Shown: one piece after another, positions 1 through 8,640 of the stretch
How the letters are laid out: each line of letters starts with the position of its first letter
Position numbering within the stretch: position 1 is the first letter of the stretch
NCBI GenBank assembly: GCA_023423835.1
Contig: JAFAEW010000012.1
Coordinates: 1-45,827, forward strand
Direction of reading: 5' to 3'
From: Bacteroidota bacterium
Lineage (GTDB): Bacteria; Bacteroidota; Bacteroidia; Chitinophagales; Chitinophagaceae
Length of the DNA stretch: 45,827 nt
Notes under the pieces: model-generated
The model's input: only the letters and a program-made list of their open reading frames with translations
Told to the model about the DNA's origin: nothing
Database searches by the model: none
Program-made: the position numbers and the translations under genes

Positions 1-425
1 AAGGAAGGCTTCACTTCAGGATGTGTAAATAAATAATAATTGATTCCATCTGCAAATGCATTGCAAAGCTGCTTTAGCCAAACGGGCGCCTTGTGATAAT
101 CCCCAATCGCGGCAGCAGAATCAATAACCAATTTTGTAAGCAGGTCGTTATAAATATCGCTTTCGCCATTCACCTCAGAAAGACGTCCTAATTTTTCAAT
201 ATAATTCATCTCTACTCTCGGATAATCGTCTTCGCATTGCGCATACATCAATCCGAAAACTACATCAGCATCGGTTTTTCCGTAAATATGTGGGATTCCG
301 TAATTATCACGAACAATAGTAACCTGTTTGGCTTGCTTCTTCCAGGATGCGATTTCGCTTTTGGAAAATGGCTGCGCAGATAAACAAAAAGGAAGGAGCA
401 GCAGAGCAAAAAGCATTTTCTTCAT
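1..425 (-). CDS. Penicillin acylase family protein, N-terminal fragment (cut by window edge)
   Basis: The reverse strand from an ATG at 425 reads a hydrophobic signal peptide (MKKMLFALLLLPFCLSAQ) followed by a segment with VRDNYGIPHIYGKTDADVVFG and YAQCEDDYPRVEMNYIEK. This is the conserved N-terminal alpha-chain pattern of penicillin/acyl-homoserine-lactone acylases (Ntn hydrolases, PF01804). About 141 codons are present; the beta-chain with its catalytic N-terminal Ser lies outside the window. Family members are exported, self-cleave and hydrolyse amide bonds of beta-lactams, acyl-homoserine lactones or other acyl-amides. The substrate cannot be told from this fragment. It is divergent from the Lnb-like gene, with 148 bases between the two starts. 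Confidence 0.85.
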   Translation of the reverse strand, partial: MKKMLFALLLLPFCLSAQPFSKSEIASWKKQAKQVTIVRDNYGIPHIYGKTDADVVFGLMYAQCEDDYPRVEMNYIEKLGRLSEVNGESDIYNDLLTKLVIDSAAAIGDYHKAPVWLKQLCNAFADGINYYLFTHPEVKPS

Positions 426-573
426 TCCTGCAATTTATTCCAAAAAAAGAATATTCTATCGTGTAAAAGACAGGTGCAATGGCAACCATAAATTATTAAA
501 ATAATGAAAGGATTGATGGTAAGTTTTGTCGTGTTTAAAAAAATATTGACCTTACGCCGGAAAAATCCGGTAT

Positions 574-1731
574 ATGCGGCGATCCTTCATTTTAATTTTT
601 GTTTTTTACTTTCTTCTGATAAACTATGCAAAGAGCCAACCCGGCGACGCCTGCCAACTCAGGATTAGTGTTTTAACGTGCAGCCCCGGTAGTGAACTCT
701 ACTCCTTATTCGGACACAGCGCCCTGAGGATTACCGACAGCACGAGAGGAACCGACATCATTTATAATTGGGGAACCTTTGACTTTGATGAACCTAATTT
801 TTACGGGAAGTTCATGAGGGGAAAACTGCTCTATTTCGTTTCACCCGATAATGTGAGGATCTTTCTAAGAGAATACCAGTATGACGGACGAAGTGTGATT
901 GAGCAGGTTTTGTCGCTATCCTGTGAAGAAAAACATGCGATCGAAAAAGCAGTTGACAGCAATATGCAGGGGAATAACGTGTATTACAAATACGACTTTC
1001 TTTTTGACAATTGCACCACAAGAATCAGAGATCTCATCTTCAATAATGTAAAAAATCTCACGATAAAAACGCCGCTTGTTCCTGACGGAACAACGTTTAG
1101 GAATATGATACATTTCTATTTAGACAACGGCCATCAACCATGGAGTAAACTCGGCATCGATATCCTGCTGGGATCTTCGATTGACAGAGCGGTAACCAAT
1201 TACGAAGCGATGTTTCTGCCCGATTATCTGATGAAGGGAATTGATTGGTCAGCTAATGCAGGCGAAAGCATCGTGTCGAAAAAGGTAATGATGTTACCGG
1301 CTCCCGCTGACCGCAACAACACGAATAATTCGGCGCCGCTGATATATATAAGCGTCCTTTGCGGCCTGATTTGTTTGATCAGCCTGCTGCCCTTTTCTTT
1401 AGCCCGGTCAATTACAGGCTTTATTGACAGTTTTCTGATTTATATTACAGGAGTTTTAGGATTGCTGCTGGTATTTATGTGGTTCTTTACGGATCATTCT
1501 TCCTGCTCAGATAATTACAACCTGCTTTGGGCAATGCCATTGAATATTGTTGCGGGATTTCTGATTTTCAAAAGACCGGTTTGGATAAAACGCTACTTTC
1601 TAATAGTGGCGGCCATTATTTTTCTGAACCTGGTGCTTTGGAAAGTCTTGCCGCAACAATTTAATGTTGCATTGATTCCATTTTTATTATTGTTATTGTA
1701 CCGGTATTTGAAACTTGGATTGAGTAAATAG
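574..1731 (+). CDS. lnb: Lnb-like (former DUF4105) membrane protein, candidate lipoprotein N-acyltransferase
   Basis: A 385-residue protein with an N-terminal signal/anchor (residues 1-21), a periplasmic domain to about residue 250 and four or five membrane segments from about 255 to the end. The periplasmic domain has the family signatures LFGHSALRI (His48) and FDNCTTRIRD (Cys147), expected to be the catalytic His and Cys. From memory, this family (PF13387) was linked to lipoprotein N-acylation in Bacteroides, where Lnt is missing, and the arrangement of soluble plus membrane domains matches. The ATG at 574 has no clear ribosome site. It ends five bases before the hydrolase gene and is probably co-transcribed with it. 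The family is firm; the exact activity is inferred. Confidence 0.8.
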   Translation: MRRSFILIFVFYFLLINYAKSQPGDACQLRISVLTCSPGSELYSLFGHSALRITDSTRGTDIIYNWGTFDFDEPNFYGKFMRGKLLYFVSPDNVRIFLREYQYDGRSVIEQVLSLSCEEKHAIEKAVDSNMQGNNVYYKYDFLFDNCTTRIRDLIFNNVKNLTIKTPLVPDGTTFRNMIHFYLDNGHQPWSKLGIDILLGSSIDRAVTNYEAMFLPDYLMKGIDWSANAGESIVSKKVMMLPAPADRNNTNNSAPLIYISVLCGLICLISLLPFSLARSITGFIDSFLIYITGVLGLLLVFMWFFTDHSSCSDNYNLLWAMPLNIVAGFLIFKRPVWIKRYFLIVAAIIFLNLVLWKVLPQQFNVALIPFLLLLLYRYLKLGLSK

Positions 1732-1736
1732 CATTT

Positions 1737-2555
1737 ATGAAAAAAGATTTGATAACCGCAGACGTAAGGCTTTCCTACCGCATTGAAGGATCAGGAAAGC
1801 CGGTAATGTTATTACATGGATATGCTGAAGATTCGGAGGTATGGGAAGCGCAGATCGAATATCTGAAATCGAAGTTTCAACTCATCATTCCTGATCTTCC
1901 CGGAACCGCGGATTCGCAGTTTTTGAAAGACATCATGTCTGATGAAAAATTTAGCCGGCTGGAATATTATGCCGGACTTATCCGGCAGATTGCAATGCAG
2001 GAAAACATCGAAAAATTTACCCTGCTTGGCCATAGTATGGGCGGCTATATTGCACTTACCTTCGCAGAGCAATATCCGGGCCTCTTAAATGGTTTCGGGC
2101 TCATACATTCGACCGCATTTGCGGACAGCGATGAAAAGAAGACCACCAGAAGTGCCGCAATTGAGTTTCTTGACAGCAACAGTTCCCAGGCGCTTTTGAA
2201 AAATTCACTTCCCGCTCTTTTCGGAAAAAAGTTTAAACAGCAGCACCGGGAAATCATTCAACATTTCATTGAAAAGTACAGTGCAATAGATCCGGAGGTA
2301 TTACAGGCTTTTACACGGGCAATGCGAGGCCGACCTGACCGCACCGCTGTGCTAAAGAATGCAAATTTTCCGGTCTTATTCATTATCGGAGAAGAAGACG
2401 CTGCAGCGCCGTTAGAAGATTTATTAAAACAGGTAAAACTTCCCAAAATAGCTTATATTCACATTCTCGAAGAGACAGGACATATGGGAATGATAGAGAA
2501 CAGCCAAAAAATTAACGAGTACCTTTTAGAATACCTGCAAGAGACGCTGCGATGA
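1737..2555 (+). CDS. Alpha/beta hydrolase
   Basis: This 272-residue protein has the full alpha/beta hydrolase fold pattern: HG oxyanion loop (LLHGYAED, residues 25-32), nucleophile elbow GHSMGG with Ser100, acidic residue at about Asp221 (GEEDAAAP) and His249 (EETGHMGM). There is no signal peptide, so it should be cytoplasmic. Its substrate is unknown; the family covers esterases, C-C bond hydrolases and lactonases. It begins five bases after the Lnb-like gene, and its stop overlaps the start of the next gene by four bases (ATGA), so translational coupling is likely. An esterase role in lipid handling is possible given the Lnb-like neighbour but is only a guess. Confidence 0.88.
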   Translation: MKKDLITADVRLSYRIEGSGKPVMLLHGYAEDSEVWEAQIEYLKSKFQLIIPDLPGTADSQFLKDIMSDEKFSRLEYYAGLIRQIAMQENIEKFTLLGHSMGGYIALTFAEQYPGLLNGFGLIHSTAFADSDEKKTTRSAAIEFLDSNSSQALLKNSLPALFGKKFKQQHREIIQHFIEKYSAIDPEVLQAFTRAMRGRPDRTAVLKNANFPVLFIIGEEDAAAPLEDLLKQVKLPKIAYIHILEETGHMGMIENSQKINEYLLEYLQETLR

Positions 2556-5188
2556 AAAAGCTTTTTGCATTGCTCATTTTGATTTGTGCCGGCGGAAGTG
2601 CTATTGCCTCCCATATCTCGGGCGGGGAGTTGATCTATAAATACCTCGGACCGGGAAATTCTGCAAACAGCAAGCGGTACCTGGTCACGATGAAGTTGTT
2701 CAGAGAATGTAATTCAAACGGGCAGGTATTAAATACGGAAACAGTCAACATCGGCATCTATAGCCAGGCAACCAGAAGCCTGGTACGCACATTAAATTTG
2801 TCGCGGCAGTGGAATGGCGATCCGCCGGTTTTGAGAAACACACCTTCCGCCTTTCCATGTATCACGGGCGACAAATACATTTGTTTTGAGATCGGAACTT
2901 TTAGCGCCACCATTGAACTCCCGGTAAATGCCGACGGATACATTCTTTCATGGATACGCTTCAGCCGGCAGGAATTATCGAATGTTAACGACGATCCTTA
3001 TGACAATTTCAATGCAACCGGAGCCACCTTTATCACCACTATTCCAGGCACCAATCTGATTGGAACCGAATCTAACAGTTCTCCGGAATTCGTATTGAAA
3101 GATTCAGCTTTGGTTTGTGCGGGAAAGGAATTCGAGCTCGATTTCAGCGCCTTTGATCCGGACAATGATCAGTTAACGTATTCTTTTTGTGCTGCCTATA
3201 ACGGAGGATCGAGCGATAATCCGAATCCCGAACCTCCAAGCCAGCTTATGTTGCGCGAACTTCCCTATCAACTGCCCTATACAGGAAGCTCGCCCCTTGG
3301 CCCGGATGTTCGCATTGATCCGAATACCGGGATCATTTCCGGAATTTCACCGGCAGCAGCAGGAAAATATGTTGTAAACGTTTGTGTGGGCGAATGGAGA
3401 AACGGTAAACTTATCAATACACACCGTAAAGACTTCATTCTGAAGGTTTCTGCCTGTGATGCCACAGATGCCGTATTGGAACCGAGTTATATCACCTGCA
3501 ACGGTTTTTCTCTAACCTTCAGCAATGAGTCTTCCTCTCCTTCTATACTCTCCTATTACTGGGAATATAAGATTGGCAATGAGATCAAAACTTCAGACGA
3601 ACCAACTCCTACAATTTCCTTCCCGGAAGCGGGAGATTATACCGTAAAACTGGTGGTAAACCGTGGCGAACAATGCAGTGATTCCACCGAAACAATCGCA
3701 AAAATTTATCCCGGATTTTTCCCTGATTTTGAGGTTGAGGGAAGTTGTGTTACAAATCCCTATTCGTTTACTGATCTTACCACTACCAATTATGGAGACG
3801 TAAACAGTTGGAACTGGGACTTTGGAGATCTTTCCACTTTTGCTGATACGGCTAATATAAAATCGCCGCTTTATCAGTACCAGCAGTCAGATTCGGCAAA
3901 TATCCGGCTTATTGTAACGAATAGTAAAGGTTGTATCGATACGGTTTATAAAGCTGTTTACGTTTACGATAAGCCACCTCTCACCCTTCCATTTCGTGAT
4001 ACCTTAATCTGTATAATTGATCAACTCCAGTTGTCGGCTTCCTCTACACAAGGTGCGACTTATTCCTGGATGCCTGATTACAATATTTCCAACGCAACGT
4101 CGCCGAATCCAATCGTATTTCCAAAAGTGCCCACTTACTACAAGATTACTGTAGCAGACAAAGGGTGTGTGAATACAGATTCCATTTTTGTAGATGTTAC
4201 GCCGGAAGTGCAGCTATCCTTAAGCGGCGACACGACGATCTGTTTAACAGATTCGATCCGGCCGACAGTAGTCAGCAATGGCCTGCATTATTTGTGGTCG
4301 CCGGATGTAGATATCAGCGATGTCAATATTTCGTCGCCCTATATTTTCCCCGATCAGGAACGTGAATACCGGCTTACTGCTTCCATTGGCGGCTGTGAAA
4401 CAGAAAGATCCATTCGCATCCGGACCGTTCCCTATCCTATCGCTGATGCAGGCAATCCGGTTTCAATCTGCTACGGCAAAACAATTGTATTGAATGCTTC
4501 CACAGATGCGGAAAATTTCATCTGGTCTCCGACGTCGAGTCTTTTAAATGAAAATACATTGCAACCTACCGCCGGACCGCAAACTTCAACCACTTATTCT
4601 TTCACCGTCACCGATGTAAAAGGTTGTCCGAAACCTGTTACCGATACGGTTACGGTTGTGGTCATTCCTCCGGTGCAGGCCTTCGCCGGCAATGATACCA
4701 CAATCATTTTTGGACAGCCTTTACAATTAAATGCAACGGGAGGTACACACTACGCATGGAGTCCAACTACAGGACTCGATGATCCCAATATTCCAAATCC
4801 CAATGTAAGTTTGAACCCGGGAACTTCAAGCGTCGTTTATAAGGTGAAGGTATCTACTGATGATGGCTGTGTGGGATACGATGAATTAACGATAAAGATG
4901 TTTAATACCAGGCCGGAGATATTTATCCCATCAGCCTTCACTCCAAATTCTGACGGGTTAAATGATGTTTTGAAACCGGTGGTGGCCGGAATGAAGGAGT
5001 TCAAATATTTTAAGGTGTTTAACCGCTATGGCCAACTTTTATTTTCAACTTCGCAACAAGGTGTTGGATGGGATGGAAGCTTCCAGGGAAAATTACAGCC
5101 GTCGGGAACCTACGTTTATATCGCCGATGCAATCGATTATCTCGGCAAACCCTATTCTCTGCGGGGAACAGTGGTGTTGATCCGCTAA
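2552..5188 (+). CDS. Secreted PKD-domain protein with type B T9SS C-terminal domain
   Basis: An 878-residue exported protein. Residues 1-19 are a signal peptide, followed by the SHISGGELIYKYLG opening common in Bacteroidota gliding-associated surface proteins. The middle has beta-rich Ig/PKD-like modules; the clearest PKD is around residues 395-475, with WNWDFGD. Several later modules repeat a 'cysteine, YxWSP' pattern. The last ~85 residues (IFIPSAFTPNSDGLNDVLKP ... GTYVYIADAIDYLGKPYSLRGTVVLIR) are the gliding motility-associated (CHU_C, type B) C-terminal domain that directs type IX secretion and cell-surface attachment. It follows the hydrolase with a four-base overlap. A role as adhesin or matrix protein is likely; the ligand is unknown. 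Confidence 0.92.
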   Translation: MKKLFALLILICAGGSAIASHISGGELIYKYLGPGNSANSKRYLVTMKLFRECNSNGQVLNTETVNIGIYSQATRSLVRTLNLSRQWNGDPPVLRNTPSAFPCITGDKYICFEIGTFSATIELPVNADGYILSWIRFSRQELSNVNDDPYDNFNATGATFITTIPGTNLIGTESNSSPEFVLKDSALVCAGKEFELDFSAFDPDNDQLTYSFCAAYNGGSSDNPNPEPPSQLMLRELPYQLPYTGSSPLGPDVRIDPNTGIISGISPAAAGKYVVNVCVGEWRNGKLINTHRKDFILKVSACDATDAVLEPSYITCNGFSLTFSNESSSPSILSYYWEYKIGNEIKTSDEPTPTISFPEAGDYTVKLVVNRGEQCSDSTETIAKIYPGFFPDFEVEGSCVTNPYSFTDLTTTNYGDVNSWNWDFGDLSTFADTANIKSPLYQYQQSDSANIRLIVTNSKGCIDTVYKAVYVYDKPPLTLPFRDTLICIIDQLQLSASSTQGATYSWMPDYNISNATSPNPIVFPKVPTYYKITVADKGCVNTDSIFVDVTPEVQLSLSGDTTICLTDSIRPTVVSNGLHYLWSPDVDISDVNISSPYIFPDQEREYRLTASIGGCETERSIRIRTVPYPIADAGNPVSICYGKTIVLNASTDAENFIWSPTSSLLNENTLQPTAGPQTSTTYSFTVTDVKGCPKPVTDTVTVVVIPPVQAFAGNDTTIIFGQPLQLNATGGTHYAWSPTTGLDDPNIPNPNVSLNPGTSSVVYKVKVSTDDGCVGYDELTIKMFNTRPEIFIPSAFTPNSDGLNDVLKPVVAGMKEFKYFKVFNRYGQLLFSTSQQGVGWDGSFQGKLQPSGTYVYIADAIDYLGKPYSLRGTVVLIR

Positions 5189-5275
5189 AATCAATCTACT
5201 GTGGCCAAGCAAACCCGCATATTTTTTTAAAATATCCGTTAGCATCTCTATAACAAAATAATAGGATAAGAATAA

Positions 5276-5283
5276 TAAATTTG
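5276..5283 (+). promoter_or_regulatory. Putative -7 promoter element for the TonB-like gene
   Basis: TAAATTTG matches the Bacteroidota -7 consensus TAnnTTTG and lies 18 bases before the ATG at 5302. I found no TTG at the right spacing for a -33 element, so this is a partial match. Confidence 0.35.
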
Positions 5284-5301
5284 TAGGACAAACTATTTCG
5301 G

Positions 5302-6180
5302 ATGACGCAACTTCAATACAAGCACCAGCAATTTGAAAAAGAGAAAAATCTTAAAGCGGCGGGACTTACGCTCGCCTGCATTGCGGGTCTGTTTGCGATG
5401 TTTTTCCTGGTAAGCTGGTCGGTTCCGATACCTCCTGTTGTTACGCCCGACGAGGGTATTGAAGTGAATTTAGGAAACAGCGAGCAAGGATTGGGAGATG
5501 TGGCACCAATGAGACCGGGCGATCTTTCTGAGGCTGAGGAAACGAATACGGCCGCGGCTCCTTCCACAAGTGCTGCCACGGAGGAAACGCCGGTAGTTGA
5601 CGAGAATGATGATGCCAATGCAACCGTTGTTCATACGACTTCGAAACCGGTATCGAAAAACAAACCTTTACGCAACGAAAATACGACCGTCAAAAAAAAT
5701 ACTAAATCGCCTACAGTTAATACTCCTCCCAGGCCGGCCCAACCGAAAGCGGTTTATTCGGGAGGTAAAAACAAATCAGATGGCGGAAATAATGCCGATA
5801 GTTACAATAATGTGAGCAATCAGGGAATTGCCGGGGGAAAGGGTGATCAGGGCAAACCAAACGGCAATCCCAATTCTGATAATTATACCGGAAACGGAGG
5901 AACAGGCAATGGAGGCATCAACATTTCAAGCGGTTTATCAGGAAGACGAATAAGCAGCAACACAAGATTTGAAGATACATATCGCTATGGTGGAAAAGTA
6001 TTGGTGCAGGTTTCGGTTGATGAGAATGGAAAAGTTACAAATGCCACCCTATATCAGGGAAGTGCATTTTCGGATATTAACCGGATAGCAATCAAGCGGG
6101 CATACGAGATAAAATTCTCGAAAGGCGATTCTGAACAAACGGGCGTAATTACCATCCGGTTTGAGAATCCAAAAGGATAA
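5302..6180 (+). CDS. TonB-like energy transducer
   Basis: A 292-residue protein with one N-terminal membrane helix (about residues 20-42). A long Thr/Lys/Pro then Gly/Asn-rich periplasmic linker follows (about 50-215). The C-terminal TonB-like domain (about 225-290) contains GKVLVQVSVDENGKV and IAIKRAYEIKFSKG. TonB proteins span the periplasm and pass proton-motive energy from ExbB/ExbD to outer-membrane receptors. No exbB/exbD gene adjoins it here; the upstream gene is the T9SS cargo protein. FolC starts 22 bases after its stop and is probably co-transcribed. The linker is low-complexity, so its composition is not a sign of transfer. Confidence 0.85.
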   Translation: MTQLQYKHQQFEKEKNLKAAGLTLACIAGLFAMFFLVSWSVPIPPVVTPDEGIEVNLGNSEQGLGDVAPMRPGDLSEAEETNTAAAPSTSAATEETPVVDENDDANATVVHTTSKPVSKNKPLRNENTTVKKNTKSPTVNTPPRPAQPKAVYSGGKNKSDGGNNADSYNNVSNQGIAGGKGDQGKPNGNPNSDNYTGNGGTGNGGINISSGLSGRRISSNTRFEDTYRYGGKVLVQVSVDENGKVTNATLYQGSAFSDINRIAIKRAYEIKFSKGDSEQTGVITIRFENPKG

Positions 6181-6202
6181 CTTTGCTCCTTATTTTTTAT
6201 CG

Positions 6203-7492
6203 ATGAATTATCAGGAAACGCTGGACTTTCTTTTTGAGAAACTGCCGATGTTTAGCAGGCAGGGAGAATCGGCCTACAAGAAAGATCTCACCAACATCAT
6301 TGCGCTATGTGAGGCGCTCGGAAATCCGCAAAATAATTTCAAAACTATTCACGTAGCCGGCACGAATGGAAAAGGTTCCACCGCACACATGCTGGCTGCC
6401 ATTTTTCAACAGGCAGGATATAAATGCGGCTTATATACTTCTCCCCATTTAATTGATTTCAGGGAAAGGATCAAGGTGAATGGACTTCGCTGCCACGAGA
6501 AGTTCGTGGTTGAATTTGTGGAAAAAATAAAGCCGCTGATCTATCAGATCCAACCTTCATTTTTTGAAATAACGGTTGCAATGGCTTTCAGCTATTTCTC
6601 CAATGAGAAAGTTGATCTTGCTATCATTGAAGTTGGTTTGGGAGGTCGTTTAGACAGCACCAACATCATTCATCCGTTACTCAGTATCATCACAAATATT
6701 GGATGGGATCACATGCATATGCTCGGCAATACCTTGCCGCTCATTGCAGCTGAAAAAGCCGGAATAATTAAAGAAAAGACGCCGGTAGTGATTGGAGAAA
6801 ACCAACCGGAGGTGGCAGAGGTTTTTAAAACCACGGCGGCCGGAAAACAAGCGCCTGTTTATTTCGCTTCCGACAATTACTACGTTACCGATTGGAAATA
6901 TGAACATCATTATTTGAATATTTCGGTTTTCCACCATGACAATCAGGACGGATATACGCTTGACCTGACCGGAATATATCAATTGAAAAATCTAATTACC
7001 GTATTGCAATCGGTACAGGTAATGAGAGAGTTGGGATACGCCGTTGATGATGCTTCCCTAAAATTTGCGCTTTCGCATACCAAAAAGCTAACCGGATTAA
7101 AAGGCAGATGGGAATTGATCCGCCATGATCCTACCGTGATTGCAGATGTTGCTCACAACTACGATGGCGTAAAGCAGGTCTTGTCGCAGATTGAACATCT
7201 CACCTACAATCAGTTGCACTTTATTATCGGACTGGTAAAGGATAAGGAAATTGATCCGGTTCTTGCATTATTGCCCAAGTCGGCCCGGTATTATTTTACA
7301 AGGGCAGCGATACCAAGAGCGCTTGACGAAAATGTGCTCGCCACACAGGCAAAATCACACGGATTATCAGGACTAGCTTTTGGAGACATCAACCGCGCTT
7401 TGGAGGCTGCATTACAACATGCATCGAAAGACGATCTCGTAATTATTTGCGGAAGCATTTTCCTGATTGCCGAACTGAACGAGCTTCAATAA
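6203..7492 (+). CDS. folC: Folylpolyglutamate synthase / dihydrofolate synthase
   Basis: A Mur-ligase-family enzyme of 429 residues, close to the usual FolC size. The ATP loop is VAGTNGKGSTAHML, and conserved segments SPHLIDFRERI, EVGLGGRLDSTN and TNIGWDHMHMLG follow. The reaction adds glutamate to dihydropteroate or folates using ATP in the cytoplasm. I start it at the ATG at 6203 (MNYQETLDFLFEKLP), where the family alignment begins. A longer in-frame start at 6161 would overlap the TonB-like gene. It converges with the Nudix gene, and I see no terminator in the 31 bases between them. Confidence 0.95.
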   Translation: MNYQETLDFLFEKLPMFSRQGESAYKKDLTNIIALCEALGNPQNNFKTIHVAGTNGKGSTAHMLAAIFQQAGYKCGLYTSPHLIDFRERIKVNGLRCHEKFVVEFVEKIKPLIYQIQPSFFEITVAMAFSYFSNEKVDLAIIEVGLGGRLDSTNIIHPLLSIITNIGWDHMHMLGNTLPLIAAEKAGIIKEKTPVVIGENQPEVAEVFKTTAAGKQAPVYFASDNYYVTDWKYEHHYLNISVFHHDNQDGYTLDLTGIYQLKNLITVLQSVQVMRELGYAVDDASLKFALSHTKKLTGLKGRWELIRHDPTVIADVAHNYDGVKQVLSQIEHLTYNQLHFIIGLVKDKEIDPVLALLPKSARYYFTRAAIPRALDENVLATQAKSHGLSGLAFGDINRALEAALQHASKDDLVIICGSIFLIAELNELQ

Positions 7493-7523
7493 TAGAAGGA
7501 ATCTATATTTCAATAAAAGGAAT

Positions 7524-8087
7524 CTATGATTTCCATTGCAATTTTTGTAAGTATCGCAGGGCGTAAAAAATAGTGGTCAGGTGCATGGATTGAATGATCT
7601 TATGCTGGTCGATCAGGTCTTTCAACTCATCAAAGCTGATCTCCATTACTTCGATTTCCTCATTATGATCTAACTGCTGTTCGTTGATCTTCCGCCCTCC
7701 TTTCATCAGAAACATATGCATCAGGTTGCTGTTGGTAGAAGGATTTGGCGACGTAGTTCCCAGGGAAATTACTTCGTCGAAAGCGTATCCTGTTTCTTCC
7801 ATGAGTTCGCGACTGATGCCCGCTTCCGGATCTTTGTCTGTCGGATCAATACATCCGCCCGGCAATTCTATGGAAATTACGTCCAGCGCATGCCGGTATT
7901 GTTTCACCATGATAATTTTGCCTTCGTTCGTTATCGGAAGAGCCGTTGCCCATTCCGGAAATTCAAAGACGAAATAAGGATCAATAATTTTTCCCTCATC
8001 TGTTTCGCACTTGTCTTTTCTGACAGTAAACCAGGTTTGTCTAAACAGGTAATCCGAAGCGATCAACTTCCATTTTTTTATTGCCAT
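7524..8087 (-). CDS. Nudix hydrolase (ADP-ribose pyrophosphatase-like)
   Basis: A 187-residue protein with a Nudix box centred on GGCIDPTDKDPEAGISRELMEETGY's REL-x-EE-x-G core. The spacing between the Gly and the REL core is one residue longer than the textbook pattern, as in some ADP-ribose/GDP-mannose pyrophosphatases. The preceding ALPITNEGKIIMVKQYRHALD segment fits the ADP-ribose hydrolase subgroup. It likely cleaves a nucleoside diphosphate linked to another group, with Mg2+. It is the last gene of a leftward run after the ABC ATPase and YfiT-like genes, 13 bases from the latter. The substrate is not resolved by sequence reading alone. Confidence 0.88.
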   Translation of the reverse strand: MAIKKWKLIASDYLFRQTWFTVRKDKCETDEGKIIDPYFVFEFPEWATALPITNEGKIIMVKQYRHALDVISIELPGGCIDPTDKDPEAGISRELMEETGYAFDEVISLGTTSPNPSTNSNLMHMFLMKGGRKINEQQLDHNEEIEVMEISFDELKDLIDQHKIIQSMHLTTIFYALRYLQKLQWKS

Positions 8088-8100
8088 TTTCTATCAGATT

Positions 8101-8628
8101 TTACCATCCCATCCGCTCCCTCCAGGCGGTAATATGCCTCACATGGTGTTTGCCATGCCAGACATATAATCCCAGCAGGAAAAACAACGACATTTCTTTA
8201 TTTTGCCCGGGATGAATTAACTTTTTTTGCCATTCTTCCTCCGATAATCCTTTCAGGCTTTCCACCCATCGTATGTGCAGCGCATGCAGCAGGGTGATTG
8301 AAACATTTACCGGTGTTGTAAGAACATCGCTCAGCTTGGCCCAGGCGTTTTCATCGTATGGCCTTATCGTAGGTGTATCTTCGGTAAGTGCAAGTTTAAA
8401 GCGGATACAGGCATTCATATGACTATCCGCAACATGATGTACGAGCTGCTGAATCGTCCATCCATCAGGACGGTACGGCATATTGAGTTGGGCCGAATCG
8501 AGATTTAAGATCGCCATTTCCAGATCTGCCGGTAAGAATGATAACTCTTTTAACCATTCGTTTTTCAAATCCGGATTGTATGGTTTTGGCTGGAATTTTC
8601 CGATTGGGTATTTTAAATCCTCTTCCAT
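8101..8628 (-). CDS. yfiT: YfiT-like DinB-family metal-dependent protein
   Basis: The 175-residue sequence closely follows the Bacillus YfiT pattern along its length: YPIGKF at the N terminus, GWTIQQLVHHVADSHMNACIRFKLALTE, IRPYDENAWAKL, and LGLYVWHGKHHVRHI near the C terminus. The His residues of HHVADSH and of HGKHHVRH are the expected metal ligands of this four-helix DinB/BstA-like fold. Members are putative metal-dependent hydrolases or thiol transferases. It begins 12 bases after the ABC ATPase stop and lies just before the Nudix gene, so the three are probably co-transcribed. The biochemical role in Bacteroidota is not established by this sequence. Confidence 0.88.
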   Translation of the reverse strand: MEEDLKYPIGKFQPKPYNPDLKNEWLKELSFLPADLEMAILNLDSAQLNMPYRPDGWTIQQLVHHVADSHMNACIRFKLALTEDTPTIRPYDENAWAKLSDVLTTPVNVSITLLHALHIRWVESLKGLSEEEWQKKLIHPGQNKEMSLFFLLGLYVWHGKHHVRHITAWRERMGW

Positions 8629-8640
8629 ATTACTTTGTGA

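Noticed and set aside
558..571. CCGGA-AAAA-TCCGG hairpin before the Lnb-like ATG
   Set aside because: A five-base stem is too short to claim as a regulatory site without conservation.
5500..5940. Gly/Asn/Thr-rich stretch as a DNA repeat
   Set aside because: It is the low-complexity linker of the TonB-like protein, with no regular repeat unit in DNA.
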